From: Rhyacichthys aspro
Taxonomy: Eukaryota; Chordata; Actinopteri; Gobiiformes; Rhyacichthyidae
Length of the DNA: 64,000 nt
NCBI GenBank assembly: GCA_036850595.1
Contig: CM072159.1
Span: 29,060,280-29,124,279, forward strand
Direction of reading: 5' to 3'
Every line of letters starts with the position of its first letter. Within the stretch, counting starts at the first letter, position 1. A program made the position numbers and the translations under genes. Below the pieces are notes generated by a model, which saw only the letters and a program-made list of their open reading frames with translations, searched no databases and was not told the DNA's origin. Shown here in pieces: positions 46,594-61,600 of this stretch.

Positions 46594-49500
46594 TTTAGTA
46601 CCATTTACTTTTCCAGCCTTTTTTGAGATGTATTCATGCCATCAAATTAAAAAAAAAGGCTATTATTTCTGTAAATGTTTCTATTTTTATTTACATTTCA
46701 CATAGTTTCCCTTTTTTTTGGAACTGTATTTATATAAAATAACATAGTGTTTAATCAACACATAATGCAACACACACTTGCCCTCATGATTAGCTGATCT
46801 AAAATTGTGACCCCATTATCAGCCATACATTACACCCATATTTACAAAAAGTCAAGAAACATGCTCTTTCCCAATTTACAGAGAGGCAAAAACGACAATT
46901 ACATTACTAAATTCTCAAGTTTGATGGTTTTGTTTAGAAGATTCCCATATTTATTACACAAAGGTAAAAGACAAAGGAATAAATCATCTGTAAAATAAAA
47001 CTATAGTGAATTTAGTCAATGTAGAATACAGTCTTTGCAGGATCCTTTTTACAAATGAGTTGTAGAATGTGTTGTGGAAGACAGAAGATAAATAAGACTA
47101 ATAGGCCACAGTCTTCACTCTTCTCAAAGGCATAATGCAGGATTTTAATGTAAATTTATATTAAGCCTCACACAAGTACAAAATGTGGAGATAAATCAGC
47201 TGCCCCCTGCTTGTATTTAACCATTGAGGGGCAATTTTCAGCGTGTAGCTCTCAGCCAATCAAAGCCTGCAAAACAAGGAAATAATGTAGCTAGAATTCA
47301 TTCAGTAATTCACTAATTGTCCGGTTTATTTTACATTTTTACATTTGTCATGAAATCCTTCCTCAATGATGTGTAAAATGTAGTGTCAATCAGCCACCAC
47401 AAGATGGCGGTGTTTACCAAGACTTACAGCTGTGTTTTCCTCTCTTTATGAAAATCTCTGGCTGGACTCTGGTCTATAGATGTTAAAGATGATTATTAAG
47501 TATTGTCTGGGGAGCTGTGAGCTGAGAGGCTTTAAATACCAGTTATTAACTAAAAAGCACGGATGTATAGATATTATGGAAACGCACATGAGCAAAGCAT
47601 TAACCTTTGTGAAACCTTACACATTTAAGAGGCTTAAATACATCCATGTCCTGCTGCTAAATGTACATTACAATCATTGATTTATTGACAGCATGGGTTT
47701 GTTTTCGGATTTAATCTGCATTTGTCCTCATACTCAACTCGTCCTTTTCCCCGAATACAGTCGCATTGTACAGTATGACTTTGGACTGGCTGAGGTTTTA
47801 ATCTGCGTATGTTGCTTTACCTCTAGATAGACTGAACTAGACTGTATAATAATATAGTAATGTCTTGCCACATGGCTCTCTTGACGTTTTTTTTAATTAT
47901 TATTATTTAAGTTTTAATGTAGTGTTGGGTATTCTTGGTTAATGGTCTTTGTACTGTTAGTTGCTAATATAATGTCCAGTGCTCTATAGGTGCTCGTTTT
48001 TTCAAATAGATAACAGTAAATAATAAATATGATGAACAAAATTGGCCCATTTAAACTACTGTATATGTCGTTTCTATAGCTAACTCGTACGCTACTATCA
48101 TTGGTCGATTGTACAGTATCTAAAAACAACCTTATGATCCGTAAGTGACCTCTTGTGGTTAAAAACTGCAAATGTAAATCTCCAAATAATCCAGTCGGGA
48201 CAGGGCTCGTGTTCATGGGCTGGTAATTTAACGTAGTAGTGGACGGTTTCAAGAAGTTAAAGCCAACTTACAGTTAGTTTTAGTTTTACTTCACGTGACA
48301 CCCATGTTGTAGCTTTTGCTTAAGTGTTCTTTCCCAAAACACCGAGGTCTATGGAAGAAGAAGGATGGAGACTGTTTAGACGGTTGTGGACACCACAAAC
48401 ACCCACCTATGTCCTAAGCCCTGTGTGTACGTTTGTGTAAATGTCCCGCCCACTGAGGATGAAAACGCTCACACGGGTCATTTTTGGGGCTGTGACACAT
48501 GAGGTTATCATATATCAGAACATGTTGGTGTTATCTGTGGTGTCCATCCCCCACAGTCGGACTTAAACTGTAGAAAATGAAGGAAGTAAAGGTAGAACTT
48601 CCAGAGCCAAATATCTTATGAGGTAATAATCACTGTGAAACATTTGAGTATTACCACCATAAAGGACATATGGAGTCTTATCAATGGAGCTGGATCAATA
48701 TTGTAGCATTTCATTGACTCATAATAAGATCTTTTCACCAGACTTTTCATGAGAATGATCCAGTGTGTGTTTAGAACAAGTTAAAGTGCTGTATTCGGAG
48801 AAAAGCTAACACTCATACTGTGTTGTACATAGTTTCATTTCATATTCTGCATAAAAAAAGAGCTGGTTATGTTCATCTGCTCAGATACTGGCATTTATTG
48901 TAGCTCACATGATGCAAACTCAAGACCCATAGGTTGCCTTTACATTTAATGTGTCATGCAAATACATTTTGGTTGTATTTACAATGAATACTATGACCTG
49001 AGGAGTAAACAAATAGTTCCTTCCTGCCACAAAAAAAAGTAAGGCAGCATTTTTAGGAAACATAAAGGCTGTGTGGTTTTCAGGGTTTGGTTGATCAGAT
49101 TTATAATAGTCTACTTTTAGACCCACAGAGATTATGCCGTTTGTTTCAGACTAAATTATGAGCTAAATGTGATCCAATTATTAATATATTAACCTGTTGA
49201 TATGAGTCTTATATTCGACAAGTTTAGAGGGCTTTCTACCTTATTCCCACTGTTCAAAGACATACATGTAGAGCTGAATTGATGAGTCTAAGTTGCCCCC
49301 AGTAAATGAATGTGGTTGATTGTGAGTCTGTCTTTAAGCATTAGCTCCACAGATTGGCCGGGGTAAACAAAGCCTAAGGTCCCAAAGTAGTCAATACTCT
49401 CTCCAGCAGGTGAGTGGTAGAAAAGCATCCGCTGAATAATAAATAAACAGGTGACATATTGTCTTTCAGTGAGTTATTAGAGCATCATTTTGTGACTCTC

Positions 49501-50024
49501 AAATCTTCCAACTTGTCACTCTTAGACTGTTGTTGTAGTTTCTAACATCAGACTGTATTTTGGTCATGCTGGAAATATCCGGGCATGATGTCATGCTGTC
49601 TAGGCTTTGCTGGTTATCCAGGGATATTCATGGCAGACGCAGTGCCAACAGCTGCTTAGTGATGCAGGTCCGGCTCACTTTTAAAAGAAACAAAGAATAG
49701 CCTCCACAACAACACTTGACACAAGACTTTTCAGGCCTCGAGCGCCTCTACGACTATGTTTTTCTGTCTTTATCATTGTTTATCTGCGTGTCCATCTCTG
49801 GTACTAAGCCCGTGTGGTGAAAGAATGACAAACAGAGAGGACAGAGACAACAGACAGGGATGAGCTAATCCTTGTTGTGTAGAATTCCAGACATTCCAAT
49901 GGGGTGTTGTTCCCGGTCGGATAATCGTGAGCGCCGGTGCTGGACGCTCGCGCCAGGGCTTTACTTTGAACACAGAAAGAAGGCCCTTTTGAGCACAGTG
50001 GAAATTTCATGTCAAACAGGCGAG

Positions 50025-50029
<5 letters not shown>

Positions 50030-50055
<26 letters not shown>
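50030..50055. repeat. (CA)n microsatellite
   Basis: About thirteen ca units, followed to 50135 by further CA-rich sequence. Confidence 0.9.
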
Positions 50056-53000
50056 CAGCGCACACTGAGGCATTTACAGCCTCAGGTATGCATAGATACA
50101 CACACTCATATACATACACAACACACACATGAGCGGAGCTGGGAAAGTGGGACAAGGGTGAAAGGTTCATCAGTGGAAAAAGGGAAGTAATGGGGGGAGG
50201 GGGATTTCCAATATGCTTTTGGCAGGAGCTCTATTAATGAAGGAAATTCCTATATTGTTCAAACTTCAAAAGATAAAAAGTTATGAAGATTCTTGAATTA
50301 ATGAAAAGGTAAGCCACTCTTTAAGAACTTATATTTTTCATTTCCGAGACTCCTTAAGGCATGGAATATTAATGTCTGCCGCGCTGAATTACATAGGATG
50401 AGTGCAACTGGAAACAAAATCAAAGCGAGGTTAGTTAAGTCATGTTAAGTGCACAGTCAGCCATTTATTATATAAGTTGGACTGATTATGTATAAAAGAT
50501 AAAGCCCTGGGATCCAGTGTTACTTGTTTTCTTAAAATGCAACAAAACAATACGTGACATGTATGTTTGTTTTTTTTCTTTTTGTTTCGTCTCCAATCAG
50601 AAGAGTGTACAGTATCGTACAGTTAACGTGGTATTGTATGGTACTCTTTTTTCAGACTTCCCCACTCAAGGTAATTGGAGTAAACGTGTTTTTAAATGTG
50701 GAAGTGAGGCACGTGTCTGGGCTGCTGTGGAAAAAGAGCGCACATTAGGATATGAGTAAAAAATGAGGGGATAAAGAGATAAGCAGGAAGAAGTGCAGCA
50801 GATCCGAGCAGTGACAGATGACAAGGTAAAGAAGCTCCTGAAGATGAAAGGCCGGGGGTTGTCAGGATGAGGAGCTGAGCTGAGGGGAGGGGGTCAGGAG
50901 GAAAACACCGCCTAATTAAGGGAGTGGGGCATTTGAAGAAAAGGATGGCGCACTCCGGTAGGTCCTGTTGACTAGAATAGGAAAAGCTCTTTCACACACA
51001 GAGGCCTCTTTGTTTCTTTGTGAGTCATTCTAGAAAGGGCACAGCTGTAAACAGTCGAAATCAGTCCATTAGGCCTGGAGGTGCCGGAGCTCCAGTGTTG
51101 ACTGTGTATCCGGAAAGGAACGGCAAGCTTGAGTCATCAATAAACAGAACAGTCCGATTAGTGTGTGTGCATGTGTTTGTGTTAATAAGAGGCAGCGAGA
51201 GGAGGAGGACTGGCTTTAGAGGGGATAATGGTGCAGAGTAGCACGGGGCAATGATCTCATGCCTGTCCCAGCTGGCACACAAGGCCTTTCCACGGGCTTC
51301 TATCTCTCTGTCAAACCTCTGCTGTCTCTGCAAATCCCTCCCTTTCTCTCAAACATGGCTCTGTCCAACACATTCTGCGTCATATTTCGATGCTTTCTCA
51401 ACAAAGATGTGATGTATCAGTGTTTGGTGACTTGACTACGTCCCAGACTTACTCTGATAGAGCTCAGTGTTGCTTTAAGCCCTCTCTGGACACAAGTGAC
51501 CAGCTCGACCTGTATTCACACCTGGTGTTTACTCGTGTCCTCCTGAGTCCACATTAGATCGCTTCAGATGCAAAACTACACTTTTCTACTTTTATTCTCT
51601 AGCTTTTCTGTCCATTTACTTGTACTACCTTTAATTTAAGTTAAATTAAAACTACCTGACAAACCTTAAAAGTCCACTGTACAACTTCCTCTAATGTTTT
51701 ATCTCTGATTTCTCTCAGATACAAAACACTTGTTAATATAAATGTATTTAAAGTATGGAGCTTGTTTCATCCATACACCATGCCTCCTCAGATTTGATCT
51801 CTTAAGATGCATTTTGGACACATTCATCACATTCACGTCTTGTATTAAGCCTGGTCACTAGAGCCATTTATAAATGTTAGTGCCAGGTCTGAAAGGGGGC
51901 TGTAGACCCCAGTGGTACTGCTCTCAGACATGGGTCACAGCCAGACAGGTAATTTTTTTAACCAAGAAAGTCAATTTAGTTTTTTTAATTGAGGCAAAAT
52001 GCTTATAATTGATCACATATCACTTTCGTTAACATACCTGACAGTTTATGTAGAAAGTCAGGGACCAAATTTAAACCAGAGTTTCTGGAAATGTATGCAA
52101 TAATATGTCAAAAATGAAATATTCACCTGATGTGATGGATTGTTGAATCAATGGTGGGCTGTAACCCGTACTCTAGGCATGCCTTCAGAGTCAGTCGTTA
52201 TCTAAATGCTTCATATTCCAGACATATACCTGTCTTTTGATGATAATCAGTCTGTGTGTTTGTGGCTTAAGTAAAGTCGTCCTACAGAAATACAGCTGTA
52301 TAAATGGAACGATAAATGGATTAATGAGAGGATATATATATAGGCCTTTACCAGATTATAATACAAATAAAATAAAGCTGTATTTCTCACAAAAGTTAAA
52401 CTACACTGAACAACAAAAGGTAAAAGTAAATAGGATGGACATAAATTCAGTGCCTTCAGCATTATTGCAGGATGAAATGACCCATTCATCAAATGTATAG
52501 GTCTCTTAGGTATTGGAAAAGAGAACAGCTTCAGTATTTACGCTCAGGAGAAATTTTGTGCGGCATTAATCCCCCCCTCTCCCTTTTCTAAATTGCATAT
52601 GCGCCCCTCCTCCCTGTAACATACACATAATCAAACCTAACCTTTAGAATTAACTCACAGCTTTAATTAGCACATCCTCTACTCCATTCAACCCAACACG
52701 GGTCAGATCTTCAGGGATTGCACCATAAATGCCAGGTCACTGCTGGGACGGCAATAAAAGGGGTGTGAATAGGAGAAAGAAACCACGGACGAGTGACCCT
52801 AGTGGAGCCACTGGCCTTTATCAGCCCCGTCGACCTCTGACCTGTCGTGACCTCGGCACACGCCACGCTTGCTCCGGACTCCCACTCATCTTTTAGGTAG
52901 TGTCCGTTGTCACGTTAGAGCCGAGTGAGTACACAGCAACAATCAGCGGCCATCCCCCGACACACACACCGAACACTGAGCCGGTCCATCTGCTGGAAGG

Positions 53001-56000
53001 CAACCTGTGACCCCTGACATTTCAGCAGCAGAGGTCAGGACACGTGCTGACTGTCCAGCTGCAGTGGCTCCACGCTCTTTGGGTGGGTGTGAGACAGGGG
53101 CAGGTGGAATAAGAAAGGACATGAGTTCAACAGCTTCCATTGACAACTTTTTAGGAGTTTGAATTGCATAATGATTCCTGAACTGAAAAAAAACAAATCT
53201 ATCTTGCTTCTTGCACTAATGCTACAGAATTTGTATTTTTCTTGTTATACATCGTTTTAGCAAAAAGTAATAAATGTTGCTCAGAATAAAGATGAAAAAT
53301 GAGCCCCTTTTATGCTCATTTTTTGTTGAGGGATATTCTTGTCTATTTACGTTTCTCCTCATCCTAAAATTATCTTATACCTTATACCTTATATTATCTC
53401 GCAGCAGAAGTTAGTACCTGAGTCGAGTCGGACTGAGACGACTCAAGCATAAACGGGACAGCTCAGTGTTACAGGAAATCAATCATGTATAAGGTGTTCA
53501 AATTGCAGTAAACTCATAAAAAAACAAGAATATCAGGTGTTTGATATCCACTTGTGTGTTTATTTAAGATCAGCTTTTAAGCTACAGTTTTAACAATCGC
53601 CATTTCTGCCTCATTTATCACTTTTGCAGTGTTTTGTGAAGAACTTTTGTAGTGTGTAATGTTTTACAGAACACCAGGGAGGGCATAAAAGTGGACAGTG
53701 GGTCTCTATTTGGATGATTTGTGGGTGGAGCATAATTGGGGAAGGAGACTGAAGGAGACTGGAAATCGATGAGAGAAATTCCCACAAATATCACTGAAAG
53801 GAGTGGCTTTGGATATAGACTTAAACATATATTATTAATAACATTGTGGTTGAGCAATCTAATTTCTCCTGGCACTTTTACAGAATTTCCCTCAGCTGAT
53901 TTTAGCGCAGACGTCTTATATTTTGTGAGAAAATAATGAAACACACACCTTTCTTTCTAATGAGCTTTTTTTTCATTTTCTCCAGTTACTTAACAACACG
54001 TGCCTCTGATCTCTCTTGTTTTCATGTGACCAGCAGGAGATCAGAGTATAATTTTAATAATGAAGCCAAAAATATACAACTCTACGGTTTCTTCAGGATT
54101 TCAAAAAGAGCGTGTGATACTTATTCAATCGATTTCATTTGATTGAGACATGATGCGTGCTGTTTTTCTGTCAGGCCTCCACACTTTGATCCCAATGAGA
54201 CGTCTTTGTCTGGGTGAAGGCTCTGCTGAATCGCATTGTTCCTGCCCTTGCAGCTAAAGCTACCATTGGTTCAAACGACACGGAAACACAATACAGAAGC
54301 TGATTTTTCTGCAGGGGTGGATTGTGCGTGCACAAGGCCCCCCGCTGTGCACTAAGCAGTGAGGGTGGGGGTGGATGAGTGCCAGGTCTTTCCTGCTCGA
54401 CGATAAGCTTCCCACTTGCCGAGCTTTGCTTGATAATCACTTGTGTGTGTCCATTTGTGTTTGCCTGGCATCGGAACTGGCATGACTTCAGAGGGATCGG
54501 CCACCATCCTCCTGCACAATGGCATGTGGTGGTGGAGGCTGCACCAGAATGCACTTATATTAAATGCAAGGAACCAGGACCATTATAAATGAAGATTGTG
54601 GGAAGGAGACACGTTCATGAGGGAGGATAGAAAACAAATGGAAACTCAGAGCTGGGGAAATCAAAAAAGAAATGTTACAGAAATGGTGTAAAACAGATGA
54701 ATAAAAGTTAGTTTGTTTATTCCCTCCTGCAGCTTCACTTTGTGTTCTTGTACAAGTCGTTTTTCGAGGCACAGCCAGAGACAAGAGGAAGTCCGGGTTG
54801 GAGCCCACAGGATTTCGACTCTGATGTGCGCAGATAATGTTTTTCTGTCGGCTTCATCAAACCAGGACCGTCAGATTGCATCAGAATCAGCACCTCCAGG
54901 TCTCTCGTGCTAAATAATGGCTTGTTCTTTCTAGGTTTAGTTTCCTGCCTGAAGCACAGTACTTAACGGGGTCTTCTTGATGAGAGAGTGAAGAATTGCA
55001 AGATATATCACTAACCTCTGTTTTAAAATTCACATAAAGCATTTTTAATTGTGTTCAGTCCTTCATACACACTACAAACAAATGTGAAACACTCGTGGAT
55101 TTTTAATGTGGATTTTTTTTTTAATGTTTTTAGCCTCTTGATCCTTGTAATTTGCAGTAAGAAAGTTGAACAACTGATAGATCTTCAGCCATCTTTTGGG
55201 GCTTGATTTGCTTGGGGTGAGGTTTGCCCTGTTTTTTTTTGTTTTTTTTTAATTAAATATCTATAAAAACTACTGTACTGTACTCTATGTGAAATCGACT
55301 AAGGGCTTTGGTGTTGGTATTCACATATGGTGCCGACTCCAACCAGCTACGCTCCACTGACTCTATCATCACTCTGATATACTGCTACTACGAAAAAACG
55401 CAGAGCAAAGCCAAAGCTGCACTAGAGCCTCCATATGGGATTTTTTTTGTACATATCACAAAGTCACAGGAGATTTGGCTCCAAGAAGAAAATGCCTTTA
55501 TGCACATTTCATGATGCTTTTACTGTTGGTGTCAGTGTTTGAATTAAATGCAGCATTCAACATGTGGGACACAGGATAGATAACCTTTACAAAATGAGAT
55601 CCCTAGATGGAGCTGGAAGGAGTATAGTGTTAATACGAAAGCAATAATCCATCATGTCCATGTCTATCCAAAATATATACATGCAAAAGTGGACATAGCG
55701 ATTTTTCTTTTGTTCTACGCAATGCTTTTTTTTTTTTTTAAATTTGAAATATGTAAGTTGCCCAGAAGATCTTGGTGGATAACATACCATACAAGACCTC
55801 AACCTAACTCTCATATATTTCAGAAAGAGACCCATAAAAAATAAGAAATTCATAAAACCTGAAAAACTCTGATGAAATATACATATACTTTTCGACATGG
55901 GTTTTCATAAACAGATGGATATACAATTTCATCATATACTACATATATCACATTCCTCTGGCTCTTCTTTTTTCACACTCCTTTGTTGTGATGAAAACAC

Positions 56001-58021
56001 TCATATAATGTTGGCATGTAATAAATAAAACTAGTGCCAGGGGATGTTGTGATTCTCCTGATATCTTCTGGAGACATGCAGTAAAAGCTAATGAGAAAGG
56101 CTATTGTCAGGGCTACTTTTACCATTTGCCTTTTTGAAGAGCAGCTCAGGAAAAAAACATTCATTCTTTTATAACACAACCTTTAAATAAAGCACTTATT
56201 TTTACTGAATGTAACTTTTTCTAGCTCAGATCTACCTATAAAATAAAAGAAAGCAAGCTTTAACAATAGTATATGCATACAATGAGTACTGTTTGTCATG
56301 ATGGCACTTTTTAGATGTGGCCTTTAAGCTTTACTGGACTTTTTCAGCAGACTTTCCTTTGCACTAAACCATAAGCATGTGACTCACTTTGGCCTCCATT
56401 CAGCATTCCAGTCCTTAAAGTATACAGTGATATACAATACCATGTTGTCAGAGTGCTTTGGCAGCCAGCACAGTTCCACTAAAGCAGCAGAGGAATGGCC
56501 AGTGAACTCATTGGCCTTTGCTTATTAAATGAAAAAAGGTGAATGCTGCATTGTTTTTCTTGAGAGATGCACATTGTACACCTCCACAGCAATGCCTTTC
56601 ATCATAACAGCACATCCATATGGTTGGCCTATATTCCAGCCTGTGTCCTATCACATATAGGACCCCTTTGGGAATCTGATTCTGCTGTAATCATGATGGC
56701 ACACAACCCCCTCTCTGCCCTTATTATTATTGTCACCCTAGGGGCCCGATCTGCCCCTGGTGGCCCTCAGACCTTTCTGAGGCTCACCTCCTCAGGGACC
56801 GCAGCGCTGCAACACACTAGTCACTGTGTATGATGTATTCATGTATGAATGCTGTGGTATTTGTTCATGTTTACATCATCAGCTGGTTTATATGACAGCT
56901 GGCCACTACTTTACTTAAACAAACCTGATTTGAAATGTGTTTTGTGACGCTTCTCTTGGGGAAAGCTCTTGACAAGCCTATCGCGCCGACCCTGGGGGTG
57001 AGTGCCCTGTAATTATTCTACAAAACCCAAGGGGCCACGGGGCCAGCCCATTAATGCCACAGCACTGATGGACTGTTGGTAATTGCTGTTTGGGAGAAGT
57101 GGAGATTCGGGAGCAGGGACCGAGGTCACACTCCAGCACCTTCAACCAACGCTGAGGTGGCATTTTCACTGGAGCTCAGCGTCGCTTCAGCGTCAAGCTG
57201 CCTCCACTTTGACTTTTTATATCACATAAGCCATTACTGCTGTTGAGTAAATGTTTGGTTTTCTGCCTGGATTAGCTGTTAATGTACACAATCAAAATGC
57301 AACACATTTCAGTCACAACAAAGCACTGCCATTTTTTCCAAAGGGCATATTTTATCTTACCATCTCTCTCTATCTTATCATTTGTGGACTGAGAATGTTG
57401 TCTTTTTTGTTCTTTTTTGAATTGATTAAGTTGTGTGAATTGATTTTTTAGTACATGCACATGTGTACACTGCTTTATTTGTAAATCTGGAGGTCACACA
57501 GAGGGTTTTTTGGTGGTGTCTTTCGGCAGCACTGAGCAGAAAGAAACAGTCCGAGCGTAGCATTTTATTTCTGTGAAGGCTGCATATAGTGAACCTATAT
57601 TTTGACGAAAATGATGCCCTTTTAACAGACCAATGGGCAATGTGTACAGTCTGAATTCTAAATCAGAGTTAGATCTATTTAAAAAAATAATCAGACCAGA
57701 TTTTAAGGCTCTTCCTACTCAAACAACATCCTCTTGCAATAAAAAGGAGCCTTAAAATAAAATGAGCAGACGTGTATCCATTTAGACTGTTATCTTTAGT
57801 GCACCCATGTAACAAGCACATGCCACTCTCCTGAGTGTTACCTACTCGACTGAATTCCCCAGTGACATGTGCAGAAGGTACATCAAGGATCATAAGGATG
57901 GTTTGTCCCATTATTTTTTTTTCCTCTACATGTGAATTTAATTCAGGGCTTCTACATGTAGCTGTAGTACATGTCAATAATGGATGAAGGGCTGCTGGGT
58001 AATGGAGCACACATGCACACA

Positions 58022-58048
58022 CCTCACACACACACACACACACACACC
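58022..58048. repeat. (CA)n microsatellite
   Basis: About eleven ca units flanked by cctcacaca. Confidence 0.85.
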
Positions 58049-58588
58049 TCACACAGCTGTGCAACCTATTTTAAGGCTGATCCACGATTCATTTGGTTGT
58101 CAATCACAGTTGAGACAGGCTGGCTCCTTCTGCCACTGGAACAATACATCAAGACACAAAGGGCCACAGACACTTGTTTTCACTTCTGTTTAAGGCTTTA
58201 TTCTGAGTTTTTCCCATTTTCTCCTTATTTTACACCTTATACTGTAACCTCCTGACTTTTACAGTGAGAGCCCTTATAATGTTGGCGCGCGCTCCTGTTC
58301 CACCCACTGCACTTTACAGACAATGACAAAAGTGTGAACCAAGCTAAGTACCGCAGCAGTTATTGTTTCCCTTTTAACCCTCTGAGTGCACTTTGGTGAT
58401 AACTACTGTACAGAAATGCAGCCGCCTTATTTAAGTGTGTAATTAGGGGGAGGGCTGCTTTAAGGTGAGCGCACAAACCAGCATAAAAAAACACAAGTGC
58501 GTACAAGGTTGTCTTTTCAGCGTGGAATAATGGAAACAATCCCCAGAGGAGGACGCTGGAAAAAAGGCGGGATTTGTGGAGAGTGTGT

Positions 58589-58625
58589 AGTGTTGTGTGT
58601 GTGTGTGTGTGGATGTGTGTGTGTA
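58589..58625. repeat. (TG)n microsatellite, interrupted
   Basis: A gtgtgtgtgtgtgtgtg run, interrupted by gatg and continued. Confidence 0.85.
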
Positions 58626-61600
58626 GGGATAAATGAGGATGGTGGGGGTCAGGAGTCAGAGCAGATGGCAGCCAGCGTCACCCCTCCCCCCTCCTAACCT
58701 CCCCCACGCAGCGGCTCAGCGGGTTATGGAGTAGGGGCAATTAACAACAGGGCACCCCCCGCACCCTGCCAACCAAAGCCCGCCTCTTTTACCACCCCCT
58801 CGTGCACCTCCACCCTACGTGCCTGTCATAAAAGAGCGCTCCATCAGGCTCCATCAGAGTGGGGGCTCCTCCTCTGTTCACAGCTCCATTAGCGCCTCGA
58901 CACCTGTCAATCAACGCACCTCCGTTTGAATCCAAGAAAGACACACACACAGGTTTGTGAGAACGAGAGGCACACTTCTCCAGCATCTATCAGTCACATG
59001 GATTCAACTGGTGCCATTTAATGTGAAGATAAGATTTTTAAAAGAGGTTTTGATTTAAGGTTTTTAATCAGAGGTTTTCCTTTTCATAAATAACCTGAAA
59101 TGCAGCCTTGTCTTTCTTTAAATGCTACACACATCAGCAACAGATTAGCACATATTGGCAAATCTATTTATTAAACCAAAAGGTAAAGGTGTCCAGTTTT
59201 GAAATGATTGTTTTTTGTTGTCATATCAACTTATTTTATGTATTTCTTTTGGCTTAGAAATGTGAAAATATGCCCGAAAGTGTTCACCTGTCCTTCTTTA
59301 TGTTGTGTAAAATGTGTATTGATTTAATTGGTGCCATTACGGATCGATTTGAGCCACAAGAATCTGTCAAACTCTATTTGAAGCTTTGAAAGGCACCGGT
59401 AATGGCCCCTCAAAGCACACTGTCCCTTCCCTCCTCCTTCGATCGACCCCTCCCCCTCCCTCCCAGTGGCACGGCCCGTCATGTACAGCCTATGATTAGA
59501 ATAATAAGACTAATTAAATCCATATCTCCGTGGCTCTCGAGCCCATCAGTGTTTTGTGCGTTCGCTACTGTTCGCCGTCGTCTGAAGCAGGCTCCGTACG
59601 TGACAGTGGCTCACTGTGCGAAGCCCTTTCATACATAAACAAACCATTACAAATGCTCAGCTGTCGAATAGACTCACTTGGCCTTCGCAAACACCGAGGA
59701 GCATGTATAGACTTTCCATTTAAGGCTGTGTCGGAGCCAGAAAGAGCCAAGAGAGGGAACAGTAATGCTGTGTGGGACTTTAGAGAGAGACAGAGACTGT
59801 TTGAAATTCTGACAGATTTAAGGCTAAGATGGAATAATAACACACTTTATGATCACAGAAATGAATATGGGGATAAATAAGGACACATGCTATATCATCC
59901 TGTTACAAAGATAGATTTATTCAGCAGCAATAACTCATTTTAAGTTGAAGAATTATTATTAGTGACGCATACAGACAGCAATGAGACCGCAGAGTATAAA
60001 TAGCCAAAAGAAACAGAAATCAGTTCAAAAAAGGACAATAAATGTACCATAACCTCCCAATTTCCCAGTACATCTCCCTTATAATGGACCTTTGAGTCAT
60101 TTTGTGAATAACATGTACTCATGCTGTTTCATGTTTCAATCAGAGTCCAACAGTCAGCATGAATATAAAGAACATCTAAAATGGATAAACGGCATTGACC
60201 TCAAACCATCTTTTTAACATATAGTCAGCCATCATCATCTATTCATTATTGTATTTAGGGCTTGGACAAACTGTAATTTTTCAAACATGGTGATTTCATT
60301 TTTAGTGAAAGGTCAACTTGCATAATCTTTGTTAAAATGACTTATGCAGGTTTTGCAGAAAAAACATGTATAACTTTAAACTTCATTTCTAAAGCACCTT
60401 TAAAACAACCTGAGCTGAAGGCTGCACAAGTCACATGGATGTCAAATGAAGAGAGAAAAGAATATGACATAATACTACAGGACAAAAGCCAAGGTGGATT
60501 TAAAGTCTTTAAGAGACTGGGCTGCGTGTGTTCCATAGTTTAGGTCCTGCTACTGAGAAGCCAGTCCCGTCTGGTCTTGAGGCTACTCCTGGGAACCATA
60601 AGAGTCCAGAAAAATAAAGTAAAGTCTTACAGTTCACTCTTTCACTAATTGTGTAGTTGCATTTTGAGAAAAGCTCAGAGTCACAATGAGTCAGACCCGG
60701 CCTTTAAATCTGGACATCTAATCTGATCCGATCTAAACTTAGACATCCTTAATGCAAGATATGGTCCCATTTGGAGCAGGCCTGGGTCATCTGTATCAGG
60801 ATACATTTGGATTCCTGTGGAGGTGTGAACATGGATTCTGCACAGCACTGACAGATCTCCTGCATCAGTCAGGTTGGGTTTTTTAACCAAGGAACCGCTT
60901 AACGGAGCAGCACACTGTTGTAGTTTAATTGATTTATAAGCTCAGTAAGGCAGCGGTGTTGTAACTTATATGTTCGATTCATATTGAAGTGTTTTACATC
61001 ACAGAGAGCCGTCACAAAGAAAACATACAGAGAGAAAGTTGTATGGTGGACATTTATGGTTTAATAGCTAATTTTATTATAGTAAATTACATGACGAGAA
61101 GTAAAATGCATACTGTACATGCATGAGAAGCACAAAAGTCAGAACTGATTTCTTGAGAGTTCTTTAGAGACACATGAAATCCCAGGTGTGGATACAGATA
61201 GTCAAGCTGGCTCGTGCATCCAGACAGAGAGAAGATCTGAAGGGAGCCATTTACAGACATGGACAAGGACCAGCTGGAAAAATAACAACAGAGGATCCAT
61301 TGCCTCAAATAAGCAGAACCCAATATTTTGTGGCCAAAGATTTACCAAAGTCTTTCTTAAACGATGGCAACCCACATAAAAATACAGCAATCAGGAAACA
61401 CCGGTCTAAACGTGACACACATCAAATAACTATTGCTATCGATATGTATGAAAACCTGCACGTACAACACTTCATCCAGTGACATTGCGTCCTCATTCTG
61501 TGCTGCACCAACATTACGGAGCCATTCTTCATTGTGGTCTCTGAGTTCACAGTTGAACAGTGTTTCCATTGGCGACACGGACAGACGGAGACAGAGACGC

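Larger units (their letters stand above)
45106..56300. other. Gene-free intergenic region, first part
   Basis: Short chance frames only. Small repeat-like words (acatctagtggtaa near 46150, gacctcttgtggtt near 48150) recall MITE termini. About 46610-46725 resembles the tail of a common teleost DNA repeat. No exon could be supported. Confidence 0.5.

Noticed and set aside
54171..54554. 127-codon minus-strand frame
   Set aside because: Pro/Ser/Thr-rich chance composition, no domain, and an equally open opposite strand.
59530..59880. 116-codon plus-strand frame
   Set aside because: GTG-free ATG exists, but there is no domain, no flanking exon and an opposite-strand frame of similar length.
61174..61482. 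102-codon plus-strand frame
   Set aside because: Hydrophilic sequence without a recognisable family; several other overlapping short frames suggest chance.
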